From NCBI RefSeq assembly GCF_047872805.1, contig NZ_JBLQUK010000013.1, positions 1 through 64,000 on the forward strand: a stretch of DNA of 64,000 bases. The letters are read 5' to 3'. Positions within the stretch are counted from its first letter, which is position 1. Each line of letters begins with the position of its first letter. The notes below the pieces were generated by a model that was not told the origin of the DNA, searched no databases, and saw only the letters and a list, made by a program, of their open reading frames with translations. The stretch comes from Erythrobacter sp047872805. GTDB lineage: Bacteria > Pseudomonadota > Alphaproteobacteria > Sphingomonadales > Sphingomonadaceae. Positions 50,566 through 59,664 of the stretch are shown one piece after another. The position numbers were made by a program, and so were the translations under genes.

Positions 50566-50630
50566 AATGCTTTCCTTTTGTCCTTGCCGCGCTAGGATGA
50601 GCTTCACGGTTTTGTGCAATGCGGGGATCG

Positions 50631-52070
50631 ATGGGGGATCACACCCAACAATTTGACGAGATGTTTGATGCGGGCGGCAACACGCGCCCCGCGTACACGG
50701 ATTACTGCCGCTGGTACAATGAGCAGAACCCCGCCCTGTTAAGGCGCAAGAACTCCGAAGCGGATGAAAGCTTTCGCCGAACGGGGATCACTTTCAACGT
50801 CTATGGCGAAGATGAGGCGGAAGAACGCCTGATCCCGTTCGACATGGTCCCGCGGATCATCACCGCGGGCGAATGGCGGCGGCTGACGCGCGGCATCGAA
50901 CAACGGGTCCGGGCGCTCAACGCGTTTTTGTATGATCTGTATCACCGGCAGGAGATTATTCGCGCCGGCCGGGTGCCCGAACGGCTGTTTCGGCAGAACG
51001 CCGCGTGGCTGCCCAATATGGTCGGCATGACCCCACCGGGCGGAATTTACACACATATTGTCGGGATCGATCTGGTGCGCACCGGGCCTGACGATTTCTT
51101 TGTGCTCGAAGACAACGCCCGCACGCCTTCGGGCGTTTCCTACATGCTGGAAAACCGCGAAACGATGATGGCAATGTTCCCGGATGTGTTCAGCCGGGTC
51201 GCGGTGGAAAGCGTGTCCAACTATCCGCGCCGCCTCGCGCGTAGTCTTGCTGCCTGCGCTCCCCCGGCATTTTCCGCGTCAGGCGGTGCCAAACCGATGG
51301 TCGCGGTGCTGACCCCGGGGATCTACAATTCGGCCTATTTCGAACACGCTTTCCTCGCCGATCAGATGGGCGCTGAACTGGTCGAGGGCAGCGATTTGCG
51401 CGTCGTTGATGGCCGGGTGCAGATGCGCACGACGCGCGGCTATACCCCGATTGACGTGCTGTATCGCCGGGTCGATGACGATTATCTCGACCCGCTGACA
51501 TTTGAACCTGACAGCGTTCTGGGTGTGCCCGGCATCATGGATGTCTATCGCGCTGGCGGGATCACCATCGCCAATGCACCGGGAACGGGTGTGTCGGATG
51601 ATAAGGCGATTTATTCCTTCATGCCCGAAATCGTTGAGTTCTATACTGGCGAGAAGCCGCTGCTGCCCAATGTCGAAACCTGGCGCTGCGCTGATAGCGA
51701 TAGCCTCGCCTACGTGCTCGACAATATTGCCGATCTGGTGGTGAAGGAAGTGCATGGTTCGGGCGGTTACGGGATGTTGATCGGGCCAACCGCGACCAAG
51801 AAGGAGATCAGGGAGTTTCGCGCCAAGCTGGAGGCAAATCCTGAAAACTACATCGCCCAGCCGACTTTGGCGCTTTCGACCTGCCCGATTTACACCAACA
51901 AGGGGTTGGCCCCGCGCCATGTCGATCTGCGTCCCTATGTGCTGGTCTCGCCCGAAGGGATCGACATCACCCCCGGCGGATTGACCCGCGTGGCGCTCAA
52001 GAAAGGATCGCTGGTGGTCAATTCATCGCAAGGCGGCGGCACCAAAGACACTTGGGTGCTGAAAGACTAA
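50631..52070 (+). CDS. circularly permuted ATP-grasp ligase of the Anbu operon
   Basis: A 479-residue protein of the circularly permuted ATP-grasp type 2 family (COG2308). Typical parts are RPAYTDYCRWYNEQNPALLRRKN-like N-terminus, FYLDNARTPSGVSYMLENR-like FVLEDNARTPSGVSYMLENR, RRVDDDYLDPLTF and VKEVHGSGGYGMLIGP. ATP-grasp enzymes make amide bonds to amino groups, so a peptide-like product is expected. Together with the next three genes it forms the conserved set that accompanies the Anbu proteasome-like subunit. Confidence 0.93.
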   Translation: MGDHTQQFDEMFDAGGNTRPAYTDYCRWYNEQNPALLRRKNSEADESFRRTGITFNVYGEDEAEERLIPFDMVPRIITAGEWRRLTRGIEQRVRALNAFLYDLYHRQEIIRAGRVPERLFRQNAAWLPNMVGMTPPGGIYTHIVGIDLVRTGPDDFFVLEDNARTPSGVSYMLENRETMMAMFPDVFSRVAVESVSNYPRRLARSLAACAPPAFSASGGAKPMVAVLTPGIYNSAYFEHAFLADQMGAELVEGSDLRVVDGRVQMRTTRGYTPIDVLYRRVDDDYLDPLTFEPDSVLGVPGIMDVYRAGGITIANAPGTGVSDDKAIYSFMPEIVEFYTGEKPLLPNVETWRCADSDSLAYVLDNIADLVVKEVHGSGGYGMLIGPTATKKEIREFRAKLEANPENYIAQPTLALSTCPIYTNKGLAPRHVDLRPYVLVSPEGIDITPGGLTRVALKKGSLVVNSSQGGGTKDTWVLKD

Positions 52071-52086
52071 TGCCCGGAGCCCCCCC

Positions 52087-53031
52087 ATGCTAGGCCGGAC
52101 CGCCAATGGGATGTTCTGGATGTTCCGCTATCTGGAGCGGGCGGAGAACACCGCGCGGCTGCTTGATGCAGGACTGCGCATGGCGCTGACCCGTGATCTC
52201 GAAACGGCGGAGGAGGAATGGCGTTCGGTCATTGCGACGCTGGGGCAAAAGCCGCTCTACGAAGCGACGCATGACAGTTATGAAGGGTCTTCGGTTTGGA
52301 ATTTTGTCCTGCGCGACAAATCCAACCCCGGCAATGTGCGCCAAATGTTTGCCGCCATGCGCAACAATGCCCGCACCGCGCGCACCAATATTTCCAGCCA
52401 AGTGTGGGAAGCGGTCAATGAAAACTGGATGAAGCTCGACACATTGCTGGCCCGCCCGGTCACTCAGGGGCAAGTCGGCGGAGTGGTGACGCGGTTGCGC
52501 CGCACGGGAACGCAGGTGCACGGCGCGCTCGACGGCACGATGCTGCGCGACGAAGGCTATCATTTTGCCCGCGCGGGCACCTTTATCGAACGCGCGGAAA
52601 GCACCGCGCGCATCCTTGACATGAAATATTATCTGCTGCTCCCTTCGCTGTCCTATGTCGGGTCGAGCCTCGACAGCGGGCAGTGGGATCAGGTGCTGCG
52701 ATCAGTTGCCGGGGCCAGCGCCTACACCTGGCTCAACGCCGGAAGGATTGATGCGCGCGGGATCGTTGAATTTCTGGTGCTGGACGACCGGTTCCCGCGC
52801 AGTCTCGCTTTTTGCCGCAGTGCGCAGCGCGAACATCTCGCCGCGCTGTCGCGGATGCACGGGGTGGAGGGCCATTCCAACGCGCTGCTGCGGGAGGCCG
52901 ACCGTGACATTGCCGGGATTACGGTCGAACAGATATTTGAACGCGGTCTGCATCAATTCCTGATCGATTTCACGGCGCGCAATGCGGCCATCGCGCAGGC
53001 CATCGGAGAAGATTACAGGTTTCTTGCATGA
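52087..53031 (+). CDS. alpha-E domain protein of the Anbu operon
   Basis: A 314-residue all-helical protein of the alpha-E family (COG2307), starting LGRTANGMFWMFRYLERAENTARLLDAG and containing FIERAESTARILDMKYYLLLPS. It follows the ATP-grasp gene by 16 bases and overlaps the transglutaminase gene by four. The family always travels with COG2308 ligases and is thought to act with them, but its reaction is not known. Confidence 0.93.
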   Translation: MLGRTANGMFWMFRYLERAENTARLLDAGLRMALTRDLETAEEEWRSVIATLGQKPLYEATHDSYEGSSVWNFVLRDKSNPGNVRQMFAAMRNNARTARTNISSQVWEAVNENWMKLDTLLARPVTQGQVGGVVTRLRRTGTQVHGALDGTMLRDEGYHFARAGTFIERAESTARILDMKYYLLLPSLSYVGSSLDSGQWDQVLRSVAGASAYTWLNAGRIDARGIVEFLVLDDRFPRSLAFCRSAQREHLAALSRMHGVEGHSNALLREADRDIAGITVEQIFERGLHQFLIDFTARNAAIAQAIGEDYRFLA

Positions 53032-53879
53032 GGTTGTCCATCCGTCACACGACCCGCTATTCGTTCAAACAACCGGTGATCCACGCGCTGCAACGGCTGC
53101 GCTTGACGCCGAAGGAGACGCAGGGGCAGAAAATTCTCGATTGGACGATGATTTACGAGAATGCCCGGGCAGAGCTTGAATATGACGACCAGAATTTCAA
53201 CACGGTAACGCTGGTCGGGGTCGATCCCGGGGCAAGTGAGGTCACCGTGACCTGCCGGGGCACAGTCGAAACGCAGGACAATGCCGGTGTCATCGGACGT
53301 CACGCAGGGCATATGCCCTTATGGAGTTTTCTCAGTCAGACCCCTTTGACGCGGCCGGGACCAAAACTTCGTGCCTTGATCCGGGACATTGGCGATCCAT
53401 CCAAAGGGGCGGGAGCCAAATCGGCTGACGATGCGGCACGGCTCGATTACTTGCACGCATTGTCCGCGCGTATCCGCGAAAGCGTGGCGTATCAGACGGG
53501 TATGACCGGGGTGACGACCACGGCAGAGGAATCCACCGCACATGGCGCAGGCGTGTGTCAGGATCACGCGCATATCTTCATCGGTGCGGCGCGCGCGGCT
53601 GATATTCCGGCGCGTTATGTCAGCGGCTATCTGATGATGAACGACCGGATCGAACAGGAGGCCACGCACGCCTGGGCTGAGGCGCATATTGACGGGCTGG
53701 GCTGGGTCGGGTTCGATATTTCCAACGGCATCAGCCCCGATCCCCGCTATGTCCGCGTCGCCACCGGGCGCGATTACCGCGATGCCGCACCGGTCACCGG
53801 GATCAGCTTTGGCACGACCGAGCAGGTGTTAACCGTGGATGTCGCGGTGGAGCAGCAACAGGAAACCCAGCAGCAATAG
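53028..53879 (+). CDS. transglutaminase-like cysteine protease of the Anbu operon
   Basis: A 283-residue protein with a beta-rich N-terminal domain (RLSIRHTTRYSFKQPVIHALQRLRLTP) and a transglutaminase-like core. The catalytic cysteine is in TAHGAGVCQDHAHIFIGAAR, the histidine in THAWAEAHIDGLGWVGFD and the aspartate in FDISNG. It likely hydrolyses or rearranges peptide or isopeptide bonds. The ATG overlaps the alpha-E stop. A glutamine-rich C-terminus (EQQQETQQQ) is unusual but of unknown meaning. Confidence 0.93.
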   Translation: MRLSIRHTTRYSFKQPVIHALQRLRLTPKETQGQKILDWTMIYENARAELEYDDQNFNTVTLVGVDPGASEVTVTCRGTVETQDNAGVIGRHAGHMPLWSFLSQTPLTRPGPKLRALIRDIGDPSKGAGAKSADDAARLDYLHALSARIRESVAYQTGMTGVTTTAEESTAHGAGVCQDHAHIFIGAARAADIPARYVSGYLMMNDRIEQEATHAWAEAHIDGLGWVGFDISNGISPDPRYVRVATGRDYRDAAPVTGISFGTTEQVLTVDVAVEQQQETQQQ

Positions 53880-53940
53880 GGCTTCCCGATGGGCTGCGCC
53901 TGCTCTAATCGCTCGGCTCTGACCTTTCGGAGAGACTCCA

Positions 53941-54708
53941 ATGACCTACTGTGTTGGCATGATCGTCGATCAGGGCATTGTCCTGATGAGCGACACACGC
54001 ACCAATTCGGGCGTCGATAACATTTCGGTGTTTCGCAAAATGTTCCATTGGCAGGTGCCGGGTGAACGGATGATTGCGGTCATGACCGCTGGAAATCTGG
54101 CAACCACTCAGGCGGTCATCAGCCAGCTTGAGGAACGCACCAAGCAGCCGGAAGAGCGGGAGACCACGCTGCTCAATGGGCCGACAATGTTCAGCGTGGT
54201 GAGCGAGATCGGCAAATTGCTGCACACGACGATCGATACTCAGCAGAAGGTCAATGGCGACCGGGGCAAGGGGCGCTTTACCGCCTCAATGATCGTCGCG
54301 GGACAGATCGCCGGAATGGAACCGCGACTGTTCATGATCTATCCCGAGGGCAATTTTATCGAGGCCAGCTGGGATACGCCGTTCTTTCAGATCGGAGAGA
54401 CCAAATATGGCCGCCCGATCCTGATCCGCGGCTATGACCGCAACATGAGTTTCGAAAACGCTGTCAAATTGTTGATGGTGTCGTTCGATTCCACTTTGAA
54501 AGCGAACCTGTCGGTGGGACTGCCGCTCGATCTGTTGGTGATTGGCAAAGACAGCTTTGCCCCCACGCATCAGCACCGCGTAACCGCCGAAGATCCCTAT
54601 TTCGACACGATATCTTCCAACTGGGGCGATGCCCTGCGTTCGGCATTCCATTCGCTGCCCGATTACAGTTTTGGTCCGGAAACAGGAACAGAGTCTGGTG
54701 GGGGCTGA
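53941..54708 (+). CDS. Anbu, bacterial proteasome-like subunit
   Basis: A 255-residue Ntn-hydrolase-fold protein related to HslV and the 20S beta subunit (ancestral beta subunit). After removal of Met the N-terminal residue is Thr (TYCVGMIVDQGIVLMSDTRTN), as required for the catalytic nucleophile; D18 and GRFTASMIVAGQ fit the fold. It closes the four-gene set COG2308-COG2307-transglutaminase-Anbu. The complex's peptidase activity and its unfoldase, if any, are unresolved; the neighbours suggest work on a product made by the ATP-grasp enzyme. Confidence 0.93.
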   Translation: MTYCVGMIVDQGIVLMSDTRTNSGVDNISVFRKMFHWQVPGERMIAVMTAGNLATTQAVISQLEERTKQPEERETTLLNGPTMFSVVSEIGKLLHTTIDTQQKVNGDRGKGRFTASMIVAGQIAGMEPRLFMIYPEGNFIEASWDTPFFQIGETKYGRPILIRGYDRNMSFENAVKLLMVSFDSTLKANLSVGLPLDLLVIGKDSFAPTHQHRVTAEDPYFDTISSNWGDALRSAFHSLPDYSFGPETGTESGGG

Positions 54709-54879
54709 CGTTGGCCTGCTAACTTCTACCTAAAGGCGATTACATAGGGATAATATGGTTCGTTCCGGAGTAAATATTTGTAAGATTTCCGGGCTTTGAC
54801 GTAAGGGTGAACCGCAGTTTGATCCAAAATGGGTTAGGTCAGGCGTGAATAAAATCCGGGGTGCGCGCAACACCCTGGC

Positions 54880-55503
54880 ATGACCAGCAAAGCATCGCTT
54901 CACTTCATTGACTCCAACAGCCGCCACCGCGCGGAACTGGCAAGGGTTGGTTTCGCTCTGGGTCACCATGCCGAGGTGTATGGCGACCTATCCGAACTGT
55001 CGGTCCATCCACCGCGAGAGGGCATTATCATTGCTCGCGACGCACCGGAGGAAGGGGGCGTGGCGGTTATCCTCGAACGGCTCAGCCGGCTCGGCATCTG
55101 GTTGCCGTTGATCGCGGTCGATACGGACCCGAGGCCAGGTAGGATCGTCTCTGCGATCAAGGCAGGGGCGCTTGATTATCTGTCGCTGCCGCTGGAAACC
55201 GAGCGGTTCGAACGCTGCCTGCAACGCATCGAGAAAGAGGCCGAGGTGTTCGGCGCTGCCCGCCGCCGCATGATCGAAGCGCGCGACCTTATCTCCAGCC
55301 TTTCGGCGCGCGAACGCGAAGTGCTCGACTGGCTATCCGAAGGCAGCAGCAACAAGACCATCGCCCGCGAACTCGAGATCAGCCCGCGCACGGTTGAAAT
55401 CCACCGCGCCAATATGATGCAGAAACTGGGCGCGCGCCATGCGGCAGAGGCTGTGCGGTTGAAACTCGAAGCAAAACTGGAGCCGAAGATAGAGCTGAAT
55501 TGA
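54880..55503 (+). CDS. LuxR/FixJ-type regulator with degenerate receiver domain
   Basis: A 207-residue transcription regulator. The N-terminal 125 residues have a receiver-like pattern, but the phospho-acceptor position at the end of the third strand reads ARDAPEEGG (Ala52 where Asp is expected, nearest Asp is D54), only one N-terminal acidic residue is left (FIDSNS), and the conserved Lys-Pro is Leu-Pro (YLSLPLE). The C-terminal LuxR helix-turn-helix is intact (LSAREREVLDWLSEGSSNKTIARELEISPRTVEIHRANMMQKLG). It should act without normal phosphorylation. It stands alone after the Anbu operon, with a 171-bp upstream gap. Confidence 0.88.
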   Translation: MTSKASLHFIDSNSRHRAELARVGFALGHHAEVYGDLSELSVHPPREGIIIARDAPEEGGVAVILERLSRLGIWLPLIAVDTDPRPGRIVSAIKAGALDYLSLPLETERFERCLQRIEKEAEVFGAARRRMIEARDLISSLSAREREVLDWLSEGSSNKTIARELEISPRTVEIHRANMMQKLGARHAAEAVRLKLEAKLEPKIELN

Positions 55504-55639
55504 AACAGATTTCGACCCCCCGATAGGGTAGCACCTGATCCCCTTTCGGTACCCACGCGGCTCTCGGCATCCATTTGCTGCCGGGGGCCGTGTTTGGTTT
55601 GCGAGTGCCTGATTCTGGATATGGCCGGCTTTCGGCACC

Positions 55640-56386
55640 CTAGCGGCAGAAACTTGATCCTGTGCCCTCAAGATGGAAATGGTCGGCGTGAGCGCGATTG
55701 TAATCCGGGCCCAGCACCGTGCCAAACCGTTTGCATGCGCTGGAATGGACCACGCGCAAGAATTCGCGCTCTGCCGCAGTGCCGCCGTCCCAGTCTTCGG
55801 TTAGCGAAATCCGCCTCCCGTCTTCGAGCACAAAGGCAGACACGTCGATCGCTTCTGCGCTGGCATGGGCAGAACGGCGCTGCGACCCGGCGACGTTGCG
55901 GCAGGAATAGCTGCCCATCGTCTCAATCCGGGCAAGCGGGCTGCCCAGCAACTGGCGCGCGGCACGGTCAACGCCAAAGCGCGCCCAATCGCCAAACGCG
56001 CTGGCCACGCGGCATTGCACTGCGCCGATATTACTGATGCCGAATTGCGAGGTGTCGCCCGCCAATGCGGACAGCTGCACGGTGCCCAATTTGTTGCATC
56101 CCGGCGCAGCATAGGTGTCTGGCAGGGGGTTGAACCGCGCCCCGGCGTTGCTGAGATTGGTTAGGCAAGCGGCATCTTCGGCGCGCGGCGCGACGCTCTG
56201 CGGGGCTGAGGCCATACGCGGCGGCGCGGTGCGTGTGTAGGTCTGGCTGGTGCCAGAAGGAGAGCTGGCAGCGGACCCGCCGCCTATTCCGCCGCTGTTG
56301 CCAGTCGGAATGATCGATCCGCATCCCGCCAATGCGAGTGCCGCAATCGCGGGCGTCATGGCCCTTAGAAATGCCCGGTGGTTCAT
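55640..56386 (-). CDS. extensin-like family lipoprotein
   Basis: A 248-residue predicted lipoprotein (lipobox LALAGC) with a Gly/Ser/Thr-rich linker and a C-terminal extensin-like domain that shares the fold of LAS-type peptidases. Metal-site residues are visible in RRSAHASAEAIDVSAFVL and RAHADHFHLEGTG. Four or more cysteines (AACLTNL, PGCNKLG, SYSCRNV, SACKRFG) fit a disulphide-bonded periplasmic protein. A role in peptidoglycan cleavage is plausible but unproven for this family. Confidence 0.88.
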   Translation of the reverse strand: MNHRAFLRAMTPAIAALALAGCGSIIPTGNSGGIGGGSAASSPSGTSQTYTRTAPPRMASAPQSVAPRAEDAACLTNLSNAGARFNPLPDTYAAPGCNKLGTVQLSALAGDTSQFGISNIGAVQCRVASAFGDWARFGVDRAARQLLGSPLARIETMGSYSCRNVAGSQRRSAHASAEAIDVSAFVLEDGRRISLTEDWDGGTAAEREFLRVVHSSACKRFGTVLGPDYNRAHADHFHLEGTGSSFCR

Positions 56387-56504
56387 ACCTAAGGATGATT
56401 ACCGGGAAAAGGTTAACGCCGCGGAAAGGCCTTATGCTAACCAAACCCTATTGCGCGGATCCGGGATTGTCCGTGGCAATAGTCGGATGGATGGTGGTCG
56501 TTGT

Positions 56505-56894
56505 TCAAGGCAACTCCTCGGCAATCTGCTCCCACAGCTCAATCTTGATTCCATTAGGGTCGAGTATCCAAGCAAACTTTCCGTAGCCTTCATCGGCACT
56601 GCCATGCATTTCAACCCCGCGCGATTTTAGAACTTCGACAAAACCATCGAGATCATTGACACGCAGATTGATCATGAAACTGCCAGTGCCTGGCTTGATA
56701 TATTGATCGTCGGGAAAGTGGCTGATGAGCGAATAGGGATTGGGTTTGGGTTCATCTGCCCAGGCGAGCTGCGGCCCATATTCGCCGTCAATGCCCAGCT
56801 TGTCCCGATACCATGCGCGGGTCGCTTCGGGATCGGCAGCCACATAGAAAATACCGCCAAGGCCGGTCACGCGCGGTCCCGTTTTTTCGTTCAT
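56505..56894 (-). CDS. VOC-family (glyoxalase-like) protein
   Basis: A 129-residue protein of the vicinal-oxygen-chelate superfamily with two beta-alpha-beta-beta-beta modules: GLGGIFYVAADPEATRAWYRDKLGI and FMINLRVNDLDGFVEVLKSRG, ending DPNGIKIELWEQ, where the glutamate is the usual metal ligand. The reaction (glyoxalase, bleomycin-type binding or dioxygenase) cannot be told from sequence. Monocistronic. Confidence 0.9.
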   Translation of the reverse strand: MNEKTGPRVTGLGGIFYVAADPEATRAWYRDKLGIDGEYGPQLAWADEPKPNPYSLISHFPDDQYIKPGTGSFMINLRVNDLDGFVEVLKSRGVEMHGSADEGYGKFAWILDPNGIKIELWEQIAEELP

Positions 56895-56960
56895 TGGATT
56901 GCCTCCCCAATTGATGTCTCTGAGTCCTCCTGCGCAGTGTGGACCAAGCTGAGGCGCAAA

Positions 56961-57680
56961 TCAAAACCTTGTGGTGAAAGCAATCACGCTGTCAGGCAGC
57001 AGATCGAGCAAAGCGCTTTCGATGACCTTGTCAAATCCTGTCAGCACCATGACCCCGACCAGCATCAACGCGCCGCCAAACAGCGGCTTTGCATAGTGCG
57101 CCAGCCTGCCCAGAACCTTGCGCCGCTCGCCCATGGCGGCGCGCGATCCATAGGCAAAGGCGAGAATCGATACGGCCACGCCGAGGGCAAAGGTCAGAAA
57201 GATCAGGAAGCTCGCCGTCAGGTCCTTTCCCTGGCTGGCCGCTGCGATCGCCACGCCCAATGTCGGCCCCACACACGGTGCCCAGACCAGTCCAAGCAAC
57301 ATACCGATGGCGAATTGGCCCTGCCAGCCTGCGCCTCCGACCCGCTCAAGCCGCCGATTGCCGAAATTGGCGAGAGGGGCGGCGGCGGCAGAGAGCGCCG
57401 CCTGAGCTTGCGGCACGATCAGCACAATTCCCGCCGCCGTCAGCAGCGCGCCTGCCATCGAACGGACCAGTTGTTCGTCAATCCCGAGCGAATAGCCAAA
57501 CGCGATCACAGTGAAGCCGAACAGCGTAAAGCTGACCACCAATCCGGCGGCCAGCGCGAGCGGTCCAAACCGGCTCTTGCCCAACGCCGAGGCGACAAGG
57601 ATCGGCACCAGCGGCAGCACGCAGGGGTTCAGAATTGTCACCAAGCCCGCGACAAAGGAGATCAGCGCGCTGCCGAGCAT
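56961..57680 (-). CDS. CcdA-family thiol-reductant transporter
   Basis: A 239-residue membrane protein with six hydrophobic helices. The redox cysteines are in ILNPCVLPLVPIL (helix 1) and LVWAPCVGPTLG (helix 4), as in CcdA. It passes electrons from cytoplasmic thioredoxin to the periplasm, typically for cytochrome c maturation or for a partner thioredoxin. The thioredoxin encoded 30 bases upstream on the same strand is the likely partner. Confidence 0.92.
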   Translation of the reverse strand: MLGSALISFVAGLVTILNPCVLPLVPILVASALGKSRFGPLALAAGLVVSFTLFGFTVIAFGYSLGIDEQLVRSMAGALLTAAGIVLIVPQAQAALSAAAAPLANFGNRRLERVGGAGWQGQFAIGMLLGLVWAPCVGPTLGVAIAAASQGKDLTASFLIFLTFALGVAVSILAFAYGSRAAMGERRKVLGRLAHYAKPLFGGALMLVGVMVLTGFDKVIESALLDLLPDSVIAFTTRF

Positions 57681-57710
57681 GATGGTTCAGCCAGACCGGG
57701 TGCGCGTCCT

Positions 57711-58112
57711 TCAGAGCGCCCCGAGCACGACGCGGCGCAGCCGCGTGCGGTTTGTCTCTGCGACCGAGCGTGCAGCCTCGTTCATGCCCTTGAACACCAG
57801 CACGGTGGATTGGCGCGGGATGCGGTGCGCGCGCAGAAAGGCTTTCTCTTCGTCGAAATCGAGCTTTACGAACAGCACATCGTCGCTGGCCCGCTCCTTG
57901 CGCAATTCATCAAGGATCGGCGCCTGTGCGCGGCAAGTCGGGCACCAATCGGCATAGACATCAACGACGATGGTCTTACCCTTTTTCTGCGCCATCATGA
58001 AGCTTGCTTCATCATAGATCTGCCAACCAGCGGTGGTGGCCTGCGCATTCAATTGCATCGCGCCGACTATCAGCGCTCCTATCGCGGCGATGAGGACAAA
58101 GAGGCGGGTCAT
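57711..58112 (-). CDS. periplasmic thioredoxin-fold protein
   Basis: A 133-residue protein with an N-terminal signal or anchor (FVLIAAIGALIVGAMQLNAQA) and a thioredoxin domain with active site VYADWCPTCRAQAP (CPTC), followed by the cis-proline segment RQSTVLVF. It is cotranscribed with the CcdA-like gene and should be kept reduced by it. The domain resembles the C-terminal module of DsbD, so the pair acts as a split DsbD. Confidence 0.9.
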   Translation of the reverse strand: MTRLFVLIAAIGALIVGAMQLNAQATTAGWQIYDEASFMMAQKKGKTIVVDVYADWCPTCRAQAPILDELRKERASDDVLFVKLDFDEEKAFLRAHRIPRQSTVLVFKGMNEAARSVAETNRTRLRRVVLGAL

Positions 58113-58188
58113 GATGCGTGCTCCAATGCGAGATACCGGTCAGAATACTGGCTGTTCTCAATGGAGTTCGCACCGCACCGCTGCGAAG

Positions 58189-59664
58189 TTACAGCGCGGG
58201 CTGCGGGCTTTTGGCCGGGGCGGCCTTGCTCACTGCGACAATCGCGATCCACGCAGCGATGAAACCGGGGACGATTTCATACAGACCCTCTCCGCCGACG
58301 AAGTTCGAATTGAGCCCCAGCGCGATCCACCCGCCGGTCACCAGCGCGCCCGTCACCAGACCCGCGACCGCGCCCGTGCCGGTCATTCCGCGCCAAGTTA
58401 GCGCCAGGATGATCAGCGGGCCGAACGCCGCGCCAAACCCGGCCCAGGCATTGGACACCAGGCTCAGCACTTGCGATTTGGGATCGCTTGCCATGACAAT
58501 CGCCGCGAGTGCCACCAAGGCGACGCACACCCGCCCGACGTTCACCGCCTCGCGCTCGCTTGCCCGCTTGCGCAGAAACAGGCGGTAGAAATCCTCTGTC
58601 AGCGAGCTCGACGACACCAGCAATTGCGACGAGATCGTGCTCATGATCGCGGCCAGCAAAGCGGCGAACAGGAAGCCGGTGATAAACGGGTGGAACAGCA
58701 ATTTGGACAGCACGATGAAGATCGTCTCCGCATCCTCCACCACCAGCCCGTTGCGCTCCGCATAGGCGCGCCCCGCGAGCCCCATGCCGACCGCTCCGAT
58801 CAGCGCAATCGCCATCCAGCTGAGCCCGTAAGTGCGCGCCCGCGCCACCTGCTCCACCGACTTGATTGCCATGAACCGCACGATGATATGCGGTTGTCCG
58901 AAATAGCCCAGCCCCCATGTCACCGCGCTGATGAAGCCCAGCAGCGTCAGCCCCTCGGTCAGGCTCAGGAACCCCTCCACCGGCACATCGGCCAGCGATC
59001 CGCCCGCTTCGCCGCCGCTGCCGAACATCACCACCAGCGGCATCATCACCAACGCCACCATCATGATGATCCCTTGGACAAAGTCAGTCAGGCTGACCGC
59101 CAGAAACCCGCCCACCATCGTATAGGCCAGCACGATCCCGGCGGTGATGACGATGCCGAGCATGTAGTCGCTCAGCCCCGTATTGGGCAGCACCCCGGCA
59201 AAGGCGGTTTCGAACAGCTTGCCCCCGCCGACCAGCCCTGCGGCGGTGTAGACGGTGAAGAACACCACGATCACGATCGCGCTGATGACGCGCAGATTGG
59301 TGCCCTGATCGGGGAAGCGATTGGCGAGGAACTGCGGGATCGTCAGCGCATTGCCGTGTTCCTCTGTCTGAGCGCGCAGCCGCGGCGCGACCACCGTCCA
59401 ATTGACCGCCGCGCCCACGAACAGCCCGATCCCGATCCACGCCGCCGACAGCCCGGTCAGATACAGCGCCCCCGGCAGCCCCAGCAGCAACCACCCCGAC
59501 ATGTCCGATGCCCCGGCAGACAGCGCCGCCACCGCTGGCGGCAGGTTCCGCCCGGCGAGCAGATAGCCCTCGCTGTCGGCGGTTGATTTGCGCCAGGCGT
59601 ATAGGCCGATGGCGATCATGGCGATGAAGTAGAGGGCGAGGCTGGCAAGGGTTGCAGTGTTCAT
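58189..59664 (-). CDS. putP: sodium:proline (solute) symporter
   Basis: A 491-residue transporter of the sodium/solute symporter family with 13 predicted membrane helices. The PutP-like features are YLLAGRNLPPAVAALSAGASDMSGWLLLGLPGALY, the sodium-site region of helix 1, and FAALLAAIMSTISSQLLVSSSSLTEDFYR in helix 8. The pattern is strongest for proline permease. ATG 59664 with GAGGTG upstream is preferred to an upstream in-frame start. No putA is present in the window. Confidence 0.9.
   Translation of the reverse strand: MNTATLASLALYFIAMIAIGLYAWRKSTADSEGYLLAGRNLPPAVAALSAGASDMSGWLLLGLPGALYLTGLSAAWIGIGLFVGAAVNWTVVAPRLRAQTEEHGNALTIPQFLANRFPDQGTNLRVISAIVIVVFFTVYTAAGLVGGGKLFETAFAGVLPNTGLSDYMLGIVITAGIVLAYTMVGGFLAVSLTDFVQGIIMMVALVMMPLVVMFGSGGEAGGSLADVPVEGFLSLTEGLTLLGFISAVTWGLGYFGQPHIIVRFMAIKSVEQVARARTYGLSWMAIALIGAVGMGLAGRAYAERNGLVVEDAETIFIVLSKLLFHPFITGFLFAALLAAIMSTISSQLLVSSSSLTEDFYRLFLRKRASEREAVNVGRVCVALVALAAIVMASDPKSQVLSLVSNAWAGFGAAFGPLIILALTWRGMTGTGAVAGLVTGALVTGGWIALGLNSNFVGGEGLYEIVPGFIAAWIAIVAVSKAAPAKSPQPAL

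Noticed and set aside
50566..50630. Alpha/beta hydrolase as a fifth member of the Anbu operon
   Set aside because: The 65-base gap contains room for a promoter and the hydrolase is not one of the genes known to travel with Anbu.
56703..58262. 519-codon plus-strand frame opposite the VOC, CcdA and thioredoxin genes
   Set aside because: It is a shadow of GC-rich codon use; the minus-strand genes have clear catalytic motifs and the plus-strand product is only basic low-complexity sequence.
58471..59586. 371-codon plus-strand frame opposite the symporter gene
   Set aside because: His/Gln/Arg-rich antisense product; the symporter helices and motifs on the minus strand are unambiguous.
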